Origin: Patescibacteria group bacterium
GTDB lineage: Bacteria; Patescibacteriota; Gracilibacteria; UBA1369
Direction: 5' to 3'
Length of the DNA: 5,862 nucleotides
Assembly (NCBI GenBank): GCA_018825335.1
Contig: JAHJEW010000009.1
Span: forward strand, 1-5,862
Below, one piece after another: positions 1-4,191 of this stretch. The notes under the pieces are model-generated. The model ran no database searches. It worked only from the letters and a program-made list of their open reading frames with translations, and had not been told where the DNA came from. Made by a program: the position numbers and the translations under genes. Numbering within the stretch: position 1 is the stretch's first letter; every line of letters starts with the position of its first letter.

Positions 1-34
1 GGGAAAAGCGCAAACCGGATGTTTTTTCCCTTTC

Positions 35-102
35 ATTTTTGGATATTTTTGGATATTATTAGATAGTGTCGTATCCATAAATGTCCAAAAATGTCCAAAA
101 AT
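35..102. promoter_or_regulatory. Six-half-site operator array over the fic start
   Basis: Three forward copies of ATTTTTGGATA lie at 35-45, 45-55 (both exact) and 55-65 (two mismatches). Three reverse-complement copies lie at 72-82, 82-92 and 92-102 (one mismatch each). Every step is exactly 10 bp and the two halves are symmetric about 68.5, with GTGTCG at 66-71 as the centre. A 10-bp pitch puts every site on the same face of the helix, as expected for cooperative protein binding. The array covers the probable promoter and the fic start codon at 91. In RNA the outer repeats could also pair into a long stem (two G-U pairs in the best 21 bp) that would bury the start codon. The repeats are seen directly; binding by the wHTH of the downstream Fic protein is inference. 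Confidence 0.7.
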
Positions 103-1122
103 GCGCTGGCCGAACTTTACGCTGAAATTGACTCACTGAAGGATAAAATTGCGGGCAGGAGGCCTTTCCCGGACGATCTTAATAGTACCATTCAGGAGAG
201 GCTTCGCATTGAGTGGACATACAACTCAAATGCCATTGAGGGAAATACACTTACATTTGGCGAGACCGCTTTTTTTCTGCGGGAGGGTTTAACATCCGAA
301 GGGAAACCTTTGAAAGATTATCTTGAGGCAAAGAATCATGCGGAGGCGATTGATGGACTTTACGAAATTATCCTTCATAAAAGGCGCATTACCGAGAGCC
401 TTATTAAAGAGCTTCACGCAGTTCTTATGAAAGACATGCACTTTACCGTTGCCCGCAATGAAAAAGGAGCGCAGGTGAAGAAACCTCTTCACGCGGGAAA
501 GTATAAAATAATGCCAAATCATGTACTTACTCTTTCCGGCAAGATTCACTATTATACGGATCCTTTGCAGGTCCCGGGTGAAATGGAAAAACTTGTAGCC
601 TGGCTGGCCGGCGGTAAAGAAATTCATCCTGTGGAGAAGGCCGCCATATTCCATTATCGCTTTGTTTCCATTCATCCTTTTGATGATGGGAATGGGAGGC
701 TGGCGAGGCTGCTTATGAATCTCATATTAATGCAGAGTGGATATTCCCCCTGCATTATTATGAATGCGCACCGGCGGGAGTATCTAACTAATTTGGAAAA
801 AGTTGATACCGCAAAGGATTACGCGTCTTTTATTTTTTTTATTGGTAAAGAGCTTAAGAAGACATTACAAACAGTTTTTGATATTATATGTGGCGAAAAG
901 GATATTGGAACGTACATGGAGAAAAGACAGGTTTTGAATAGTGATGAACGTGAAACTTTGATTCTTGAAATTATTTCCGCCACTCCTGTTTCCGTCAGTC
1001 AGATTATGCAAAAGATTCCCCGGATCAAGCGTCCAACAATAAAGAAAGATCTGAAGCGACTTCTAAAAGAGAATAAAATTATGAAAAAAGGCGTTGGTAA
1101 AGGTACGGTTTATTATTCATAA
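91..1122 (+). CDS. Fic-domain protein (probable AMP-transferase) with C-terminal winged helix
   Basis: Fic enzymes usually transfer AMP from ATP to a Ser, Thr or Tyr hydroxyl of a target protein in the cytoplasm. The 343-residue product carries the complete active-site loop HPFDDGNGRLAR (H195 catalytic, D199 Mg2+ site, N201/G202/R203 and R206). It also carries an N-terminal inhibitory helix motif, S46-N-A-I-E50-G-N, of the (S/T)xxxE(G/N) type, so it should be auto-inhibited in cis (class II). Residues about 285-343 form a basic winged-helix domain (helices near 290-325, wing GVGKGTVYY), the usual layout of free-standing Fic/DNA-binding proteins. ATG at 91 is chosen because its frame closes at a TAG at 64-66 and the product starts in normal Fic_N style. 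ATGs at 81 and 101 are in other frames and stop within 15 codons. There is no Shine-Dalgarno. def follows after 9 bp. The target protein is unknown, and the domain could also catalyse a related transfer. Confidence 0.93.
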   Translation: MSKNALAELYAEIDSLKDKIAGRRPFPDDLNSTIQERLRIEWTYNSNAIEGNTLTFGETAFFLREGLTSEGKPLKDYLEAKNHAEAIDGLYEIILHKRRITESLIKELHAVLMKDMHFTVARNEKGAQVKKPLHAGKYKIMPNHVLTLSGKIHYYTDPLQVPGEMEKLVAWLAGGKEIHPVEKAAIFHYRFVSIHPFDDGNGRLARLLMNLILMQSGYSPCIIMNAHRREYLTNLEKVDTAKDYASFIFFIGKELKKTLQTVFDIICGEKDIGTYMEKRQVLNSDERETLILEIISATPVSVSQIMQKIPRIKRPTIKKDLKRLLKENKIMKKGVGKGTVYYS

Positions 1123-1131
1123 CAAGAAAAT

Positions 1132-1605
1132 ATGGCTTTGCTTCCAATAGAAAAAGGGCCTTTGAATAAGATTTTGCGGTCGGTATCCGCAAGGATTAAG
1201 AAAATCGACAAAAAGAAACTGGGGAAATTTTTTGACGATATGCGCGAGACGATGTTCGAGGCGAACGGCATCGGACTGGCGGCGCCGCAGGTTGGGGTTA
1301 ACGAGCGCGTGGTGGTTTGTTTTTTTAATAATGGGAGTGATCATGAGTTGATTGTGGAGATGGTGAATCCGGAAATTATTGAGCGGAGCGATGAGATGCT
1401 GGTGGAGGAGGAGGGATGCCTGAGTCTGCCCGGGAAATTCGACAAGGTTGCGAGGTATGAAAATTTGACGGTGAAGTATATGGACAGGAAGGGGAAGGAG
1501 CAGGTTTTACAACTTAACGGCTTGAACGCGCGGATTGTTCAGCATGAGGTGGATCATCTGGAGGGGAAGCTTTATGTTGATAGGGTTTCGCAAAACCACC
1601 TTTAA
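1132..1605 (+). CDS. def: Peptide deformylase
   Basis: The enzyme removes the formyl group from the N-terminal formyl-methionine of nascent proteins at the ribosome. All three signatures are present in 157 residues: GIGLAAPQ (46-53, Q53 oxyanion), EGCLS (94-98, metal ligand C96) and QHEVDHLEG (137-145, ligands H138 and H142, catalytic E139). The protein starts normally (MALLPIEKGPLNKILRSVSA) but stops soon after LYVDRV, without the C-terminal helix of longer deformylases. The duplicated end at 3999-4089 stops at about the same place, so the short tail is probably ancestral here and not damage. ATG lies 9 bp after the fic stop with no Shine-Dalgarno, which suggests an operon and perhaps translational coupling. 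The stop codon TAA (1603-1605) overlaps that of convergent abiEii. The reading frame and catalytic residues are intact, so activity is expected. Confidence 0.96.
   Translation: MALLPIEKGPLNKILRSVSARIKKIDKKKLGKFFDDMRETMFEANGIGLAAPQVGVNERVVVCFFNNGSDHELIVEMVNPEIIERSDEMLVEEEGCLSLPGKFDKVARYENLTVKYMDRKGKEQVLQLNGLNARIVQHEVDHLEGKLYVDRVSQNHL
1506..1586 (+). repeat. def 3'-end direct repeat, copy A (partner 3999-4079)
   Basis: This 81-bp stretch inside def matches 3999-4079 in the same orientation without gaps and with 7 mismatches (91 percent identity). It encodes residues about LQLNGLNARIVQHEVDHL through YVDRV, including the third deformylase motif. Of the seven differences only one changes an amino acid (Glu144 to Asp). 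The similarity ends sharply after the Val codon of YVDRV. The two copies enclose the abiE, phd/relE and abiE-relic block. Confidence 0.9.
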
Positions 1606-1614
1606 GGTGAGGTT
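1594..1614. terminator. Palindrome at the convergent def/abiEii stops, possible weak terminator
   Basis: CACCTTTAAGGTG (1597-1609) is a perfect odd palindrome, flanked by AACC and GGTT that can extend the stem with a GA bulge. It holds both stop codons: TAA of def at 1603-1605 and, on the other strand, TAA of abiEii at 1602-1604. Read on the minus strand the stem runs into a short T tract (GGTGGTTTTGCG). Read on the plus strand there is no T run. A weak terminator for abiEii is possible, but the stem is short and the tract poor. Its position between convergent genes is the main support. Confidence 0.35.
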
Positions 1615-2354
1615 GGAACCGGGCCGACGCGCTTTATTTCGGCCTTTAGGTAAGTCATGACTTCACCTTTAAGGTATTTTCGGGTTTTGCGGAAGGCTTC
1701 GGGTTCCATTAGCGAGTTCAGGTCTTCGTTAAGGATTTTTTGCGTGATGTTTTTTTCTATGAATTTTTCCAGTTGCGTAAAAAATTCGCGGAGTCCCGTT
1801 TGCCTTCTTTCTACTATTATTTGTTCTTTGAACGTTAATCCTTTTGTGTAAAAAGTGTGGATATCGAAAATGTCTCTTCCGGCGATTGATTTGTGTTTTT
1901 CGTATCTTTCAAGAGTGGCGACGAGTTTGTTTGCAAACATTGTTTCCGCTGTCTGACAGTTAATAATGCGGTCTATTTCCGTTAATCGTACCGGTTCGTA
2001 GTCGTTGGACGCGGGCGGCGGCGTTGTTACATCTATGCGCAGCGTGTTGCGCTCGCCGGGCTTGTTGTCGTACTTTACAAAATACTGCGGTACATGCAGG
2101 CTGTGGTCTTTGATTTGCAGCCCCAGTTTTTTGAAAATTTTTTCCAGATGCGAGTTTGCCTGTTTTATTTTTTTGTCGTCCATAAGGTCAAAATCGAGAT
2201 CGACGGAAAAACGGTCTATAATGCCGCGCATCGCGGCGCATGTTCCTCCTTTAAAACGCAGAAGTCCGTTTAATGTTGTGTCGTCGGCTATTTCGGAGAG
2301 GACACGGTACATCCAGTTTTTGTGAATGGCGTCTTCACGCCGCGGGATTATCAT
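1602..2354 (-). CDS. abiEii: AbiEii-family nucleotidyltransferase toxin
   Basis: This is the toxin half of an AbiE-type (classically type IV) toxin-antitoxin and phage-abortive module. Family members have a DNA polymerase beta-type nucleotidyltransferase fold and inhibit growth; some (MenT) modify tRNA acceptor ends. The 250 residues show the expected order: FKGGT (34-38), then RFSVDLDFD (48-56) with the metal-binding D52-x-D54, an RIDVT strand (D108), and the later motif K143 to R160-DIFDI (LVATLERYEKHK followed by RD). All look intact. The start ATG at 2352-2354 overlaps the end of abiEi by 20 nt, the usual translationally coupled antitoxin-toxin order. No Shine-Dalgarno is visible. Its C-terminus runs 4 nt into the end of convergent def. 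The cellular target cannot be told from sequence. Confidence 0.9.
   Translation of the reverse strand: MIIPRREDAIHKNWMYRVLSEIADDTTLNGLLRFKGGTCAAMRGIIDRFSVDLDFDLMDDKKIKQANSHLEKIFKKLGLQIKDHSLHVPQYFVKYDNKPGERNTLRIDVTTPPPASNDYEPVRLTEIDRIINCQTAETMFANKLVATLERYEKHKSIAGRDIFDIHTFYTKGLTFKEQIIVERRQTGLREFFTQLEKFIEKNITQKILNEDLNSLMEPEAFRKTRKYLKGEVMTYLKAEIKRVGPVPTSP
2328..2341 (-). promoter_or_regulatory. Hairpin in the abiEi/abiEii overlap
   Basis: On the minus strand GGCGT-GAAG-ACGCC forms a 5-bp GC-rich stem with a 4-nt loop. The abiEi TGA stop (2335-2337) lies at the loop, and the hairpin starts 11 nt downstream of the abiEii ATG. The 21 bp at 2326-2346 are identical in the decayed copy at 3796-3816, while neighbouring bases have diverged. 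It may modulate re-initiation on the toxin cistron. That role is inference, and the conservation may also reflect overlapping coding constraint. Confidence 0.4.
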
Positions 2355-2940
2355 AGCGGTCCGGGGTTAGGGGGTATCCTATTTGTTTTTGGAGTTGAGT
2401 GATTTTTTGCCAGTTTACTTTTTTGTCGAAATGGAAATGTGAATTAAAGTAGAGCATGTCCGCGATGGCCCTTTCCGCGGATGCGACTTTTACCGCACCT
2501 GACATATTATCTGCTTTGATGTTAAGGATTTCTAAAGGGTTCATAAGAAACTTCGGGTTTAGTTTGCGGGAGCGATACAGGTTTCCCGTGACTTTGAACT
2601 TTTTTGAGCTTGAACCCGCCAGTGTTATTGCGGAGGGTTTTTGTGAAATGTATCCGGAGGCGAAAAGGACGGTTTCCGTTGTTATATAGCAGTATTCATG
2701 CAGAGCCTTTGTTCCCAGCAGCAGCGGATCCAGCCGCGCGGGAGGGACGATTGAATAGAGTCCTTTATATATGCGGTAAAGGAGTTTGGACCGGCCGTAT
2801 CTTTTTAAGGTGGTGTATAGCGTGTTTTTGTTTGAAATTTCCCAGAGTGCCGCAAGGTCGGACGCGTGGAAGACTTTTTCGTTCATTTGAGCCAATAAGG
2901 CGAATCTGTGCGCCTGTTTGTTGGTTTTTCCTGTACTCAT
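2335..2940 (-). CDS. abiEi: AbiEi-family antitoxin, winged-helix repressor
   Basis: AbiEi antitoxins neutralise AbiEii and repress their own operon through an N-terminal winged helix. Using the ATG at 2940 the product is 201 residues. A helix-turn-helix spans about 10-65 (ALLAQMNEKVFHASDLAALW, then LKRYGRSKLLYRIYKGLYSI as recognition helix and wing). A C-terminal domain follows, with the family-like ASAERAIADMLYF near 153-165. An upstream in-frame ATG at 3009 would add 23 hydrophobic residues reading across the promoter. I reject it because the promoter elements and palindrome point to transcription starting at about 2940. It is the first gene of abiEi-abiEii with a 20-nt overlap. A partly deleted second copy lies at 3796-3958. 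Confidence 0.87.
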   Translation of the reverse strand: MSTGKTNKQAHRFALLAQMNEKVFHASDLAALWEISNKNTLYTTLKRYGRSKLLYRIYKGLYSIVPPARLDPLLLGTKALHEYCYITTETVLFASGYISQKPSAITLAGSSSKKFKVTGNLYRSRKLNPKFLMNPLEILNIKADNMSGAVKVASAERAIADMLYFNSHFHFDKKVNWQKITQLQKQIGYPLTPDRYDNPAA

Positions 2941-2949
2941 GTGTACAGG
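2930..2949. promoter_or_regulatory. abiE operator palindrome
   Basis: CCTGTAC-N6-GTACAGG is a perfect 7-bp inverted repeat whose 6-bp spacer contains the abiEi start codon (2938-2940). It spans the end of the -10 element and the inferred transcription start, an ideal position for autorepression by AbiEi, which is known to bind inverted repeats at its promoter in characterised systems. The two GTAC cores are 10 bp apart. The relic at 3948-3967 keeps both GTAC cores. Confidence 0.65.
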
Positions 2950-2976
2950 ATAACATAATATTATGGGGATTTTCAA
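2947..2976 (-). promoter_or_regulatory. abiEi promoter, probably leaderless
   Basis: On the minus strand, TTGAAA (2971-2976) is a 5/6 match to the sigma70 -35. An 18-bp spacer separates it from TATCCT (2947-2952), preceded by TG at the extended -10 position (TGTTATCCT). Six bases separate the -10 from the ATG, so transcription should begin at or within a base of the start codon. The decayed copy keeps TTGAAA with a 17-bp spacer to TATCCC, showing that the element was conserved as a promoter. Confidence 0.6.
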
Positions 2977-3003
2977 GATATTGTGTGGCGCGCGGAGCAG
3001 CCC

Positions 3004-3018
3004 CGACAAGCCTTGTCG
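3004..3018. repeat. Short palindrome in the abiE-phd intergenic region
   Basis: CGACAAGCCTTGTCG is a perfect 15-nt odd palindrome in the gap between the divergent abiEi and phd-like genes. Read as RNA it gives about 5 bp of stem with a 5-nt loop and no T tract, so it is not a typical terminator. The flanks are GC-rich compared with the A/T-rich promoters on either side. No gene is visible between 2977 and 3143. The function is unknown. Confidence 0.3.
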
Positions 3019-3143
3019 TGCGCGGTAGGGGTGAAAAGAAAGGGTGTTTTTGGCTTAAAGAGGCTGTTTGTTTGGTGTGGAAAATTTATTTTTTCTTAAT
3101 GTTGATGTTGTACCGTGGGTAGGACAAGTAATCTTCGACGAAT

Positions 3144-3172
3144 TTGCATAATTGGTAATTTAACTGTACAAT
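3144..3172 (+). promoter_or_regulatory. Promoter of the phd/relE-type operon
   Basis: TTGCAT (3144-3149) and TACAAT (3167-3172, 5/6 match to TATAAT) are separated by 17 bp. Transcription would begin near 3179, leaving a leader of about 21 nt without a Shine-Dalgarno before the ATG at 3201. The -10 lies inside the left arm of the palindrome at 3160-3188. Confidence 0.55.
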
Positions 3173-3188
3173 TGAAGTGTACATTTAA
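3160..3188. promoter_or_regulatory. phd/relE operator palindrome
   Basis: TTAACTGTACA and TGTACATTTAA form 11-bp inverted arms with one mismatch around a 7-bp spacer (ATTGAAG). The palindrome covers the -10 and the inferred start site. Phd/YefM antitoxins repress their operons by binding such palindromes, so this is the likely autoregulatory site. It shares the TGTAC core with the abiE operator, but its two cores are 13 bp apart against 10 bp there. Confidence 0.6.
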
Positions 3189-3200
3189 CTTACCTTTATT

Positions 3201-3488
3201 ATGATTAACGTAAATGACGAAATTAAACTTGTTGGTACTACGGAACTAAGAAATCAAATCCCCATGCTTGCAAAAGACTTAAAGAATAAAACGGTTATTG
3301 TCATGAAGCGCGGAAAACCTGTGGCTGTTCTTGAAGATTATGCAAAATATACGGAGAAGGAGAAAATACTGGAGGCATTTGAGGATCTTGTTTTGGGTCA
3401 TATTGCAAAGGAACGTCATGAGAAAAGCAAGAAGAGTGATTATATTCCTATTGAAGAAGTCATGAAGAAATTAAAAATGAGCATTTAA
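3201..3488 (+). CDS. Phd/YefM-family antitoxin
   Basis: The 95-residue product has the Phd/YefM N-terminal DNA-binding and dimerisation fold. GTTELRNQIPMLAKDL (12-27) matches the conserved opening 'S-ELR...LS', and TVIVMKRGKPVAVLEDY (31-47) matches the conserved strand pair 'vitkrGkPvAVl'. Residues about 50-95 are charged and helical and should wrap around and inhibit the toxin. It is the first gene of a two-gene operon, and the toxin start follows 5 bp after its stop. A near-palindromic operator and a promoter lie just upstream. The ATG at 3201 is the first in frame after the promoter. The family assignment is strong; the exact subfamily is not resolved. Confidence 0.88.
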   Translation: MINVNDEIKLVGTTELRNQIPMLAKDLKNKTVIVMKRGKPVAVLEDYAKYTEKEKILEAFEDLVLGHIAKERHEKSKKSDYIPIEEVMKKLKMSI

Positions 3489-3493
3489 TATTT

Positions 3494-3790
3494 ATGTATC
3501 AAATAAAGATTAACAGGCTGGTTGAAGATCAGGATTTTAAAAAAATTTCCACAGTGGATCGGCAAAAAATAGTGCGGGCGATTTATAAAAAACTTACTTT
3601 GGCACCGGAGCGCTATGGTAAGCCACTTTTGAGGGAGTTAAAGGGGCTGTATCGCCTGCGTATTAGTGACTATCGTGCTGTTTATAGTATTAACAGGGGG
3701 GAAGTTGTTGTTTATGTGATTAAGGTGGGTCTGCGGAAAGATTTTATTGTGTATGCTGAAGCGGCGAGGCGGCTGAAACTTATTGGATGA
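3494..3790 (+). CDS. RelE/ParE-superfamily toxin
   Basis: The 98-residue product has the RelE pattern. A helical hairpin (residues 10-38) is followed by LLRELKGLYRLRISDYRAVY (45-64) and a final strand VVVYVIKVGLRKDFIVY (71-87). Basic residues K50, R54, R56, R61 and R81 sit where RelE-type mRNA interferases carry their catalytic arginines and lysines, so ribosome-dependent mRNA cleavage is the likely activity. A ParE-like gyrase poison is less likely given the KVG-x-RKD ending. It follows its antitoxin by 5 bp with no Shine-Dalgarno (TTAATATTTATG). The stop TGA is immediately followed by abiE relic sequence, so the 3' boundary of this module is a recombination junction. Confidence 0.88.
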   Translation: MYQIKINRLVEDQDFKKISTVDRQKIVRAIYKKLTLAPERYGKPLLRELKGLYRLRISDYRAVYSINRGEVVVYVIKVGLRKDFIVYAEAARRLKLIG

Positions 3791-3795
3791 GGAGG

Positions 3796-3958
3796 ATGGC
3801 GTCTTCACGCCGCGGGGGTAATATAGCGGTTATGTGTTAATGGGTAGCCTATTTGTTTTTGGAGTTGTTCGATTTTTTTCCAGTTCACTTTTTTGTCGAA
3901 ATGAAAACGGGGATGTGGCGAATCTGTGGGCCTGCTTGTTGTTTTTTTCTGTACTCAT
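3796..3958 (-). pseudogene. Decayed second copy of abiEi with the 5' tip of abiEii
   Basis: Positions 3796-3903 align without gaps to 2326-2433 (16 mismatches in 108 bp, about 85 percent). Positions 3917-3958 align to 2899-2940. Between the blocks about 450 bp (net 452, not a multiple of three) of abiEi are missing, roughly residues 15-169. What remains is the antitoxin N-terminus (start codon still CAT on plus, i.e. ATG), a frameshifted jump to its C-terminus and stop, and then only the first ten or so codons of abiEii. The abiEii start codon is mutated from ATG to ATA (plus-strand TAT at 3822-3824). The rest of abiEii is gone, cut off at the end of the RelE-type gene. The copies have diverged too much for a very recent duplication. 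Confidence 0.88.
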
Positions 3959-3993
3959 ATGTACGGGATAAAATAATGCGGATGTGGTTTCAA
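3959..3993 (-). promoter_or_regulatory. Relic abiEi promoter
   Basis: On the minus strand, TTGAAA (3988-3993) and TATCCC are separated by 17 bp, followed by the GTAC-N6-GTAC operator core and ATG, mirroring the intact abiE promoter at 2941-2976. Homology to the intact copy stops at this -35 box, and only 5 bp separate it from the def fragment. The promoter may still fire, but it would produce only a frameshifted antitoxin fragment. Confidence 0.5.
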
Positions 3994-3998
3994 TTTTA

Positions 3999-4089
3999 TT
4001 TACAGCTTAACGGGCTGAACGCGCGGATTGTGCAGCATGAGGTGGATCATTTGGATGGGAAGCTTTATGTGGATAGGGTGGAGGGGTAG
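3999..4089 (+). pseudogene. def: 3'-terminal fragment of a second def
   Basis: This fragment keeps the deformylase C-terminal coding sequence LQLNGLNARIVQHEVDHL, then DGKLYVDRVEG and a TAG stop. The third motif is intact, but the first two motifs (GIGLAAPQ and EGCLS) are absent, so it cannot make an enzyme. It matches 1506-1586 of the complete gene over 81 bp with 7 differences, 6 of them silent. Both copies therefore spent their time apart mostly under selection as working def genes. Its own end (VEG, stop) differs from that of the complete gene (VSQNHL, stop). An in-frame ATG at 3976 could allow a 37-residue peptide, probably meaningless. Confidence 0.9.
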
Positions 4090-4098
4090 GGTTTTGTA

Positions 4099-4113
4099 TT
4101 CACCTTTAAGGTA
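4099..4113 (+). repeat. 15-bp direct repeat (partner 1662-1676)
   Basis: TTCACCTTTAAGGTA occurs identically here, 9 bp after the def-fragment stop, and at 1662-1676 inside the 3' part of abiEii. Its core CACCTTTAAGGT also occurs a third time at 1597-1608, over the def stop codon. The core is nearly self-complementary. It could be an attachment or recombination core at the islet edges, or a coincidence of a short palindrome. Confidence 0.4.
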
Positions 4114-4124
4114 GTTGATTTGGG

Positions 4125-4153
4125 TTGCGGCACGGGGCTGTTCGTGTTATAAT
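4125..4153 (+). promoter_or_regulatory. Extended -10 promoter for the downstream two-gene operon
   Basis: A perfect TATAAT (4148-4153) is preceded by TG one base upstream (TGTTATAAT), with a weak -35, TTGCGG (4125-4130), 17 bp away. Transcription would start near 4160 and give a leader of about 30 nt before the ATG at 4192. It is the clearest promoter in the window by consensus match. Nothing resembling an operator is convincing. Confidence 0.65.
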
Positions 4154-4191
4154 TTTGTGATTGAATTGTTAATTTCACTAATCAATTTTTA

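Noticed and set aside
1..30. GGGAAAA and TTTTTTCCC inverted repeat at the left edge, a possible terminator of an upstream gene
   Set aside because: The stem is short and A/T-rich with a 16-nt loop and no T tract after it, and no upstream gene is visible.
35..102. The repeated units as a CRISPR array
   Set aside because: The units overlap at a 10-bp pitch without spacers and are arranged as an inverted set, so they are not CRISPR.
289..675. Minus-strand open frame inside fic
   Set aside because: It is the shadow of the conserved Fic coding frame; no motif or promoter supports it.
1643..1674. Imperfect inverted repeat with the 12-bp palindrome AAGTCATGACTT at its centre
   Set aside because: It lies in the abiEii coding region and arises from two similar coding stretches (YLKGE and YLKAE); not enough to call a site.
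2335..3009. Longer AbiEi starting at the ATG at 3009
   Set aside because: The extra 23 residues are encoded by the -35, spacer and operator; the relic copy conserves these as promoter elements, and homology stops at the -35.
2604..3122. Open frame of 172 codons on the plus strand across abiEi and its promoter
   Set aside because: It is antisense to a well-supported AbiEi gene, is Cys/Arg-rich and low in plausibility, and reads through the promoter and intergenic palindrome.
3788..3790. Possible recoding of TGA as glycine or tryptophan, as in some candidate phyla
   Set aside because: TGA ends the RelE-type gene and abiEi at the family-typical places, and no conserved residue requires TGA to be sense.
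3853..4089. Open frame of 78 codons running through the abiE relic into the def fragment
   Set aside because: The first part is antisense to the abiEi relic and the last part is the leftover def C-terminus; the fusion is accidental and lacks a start context or a complete domain.
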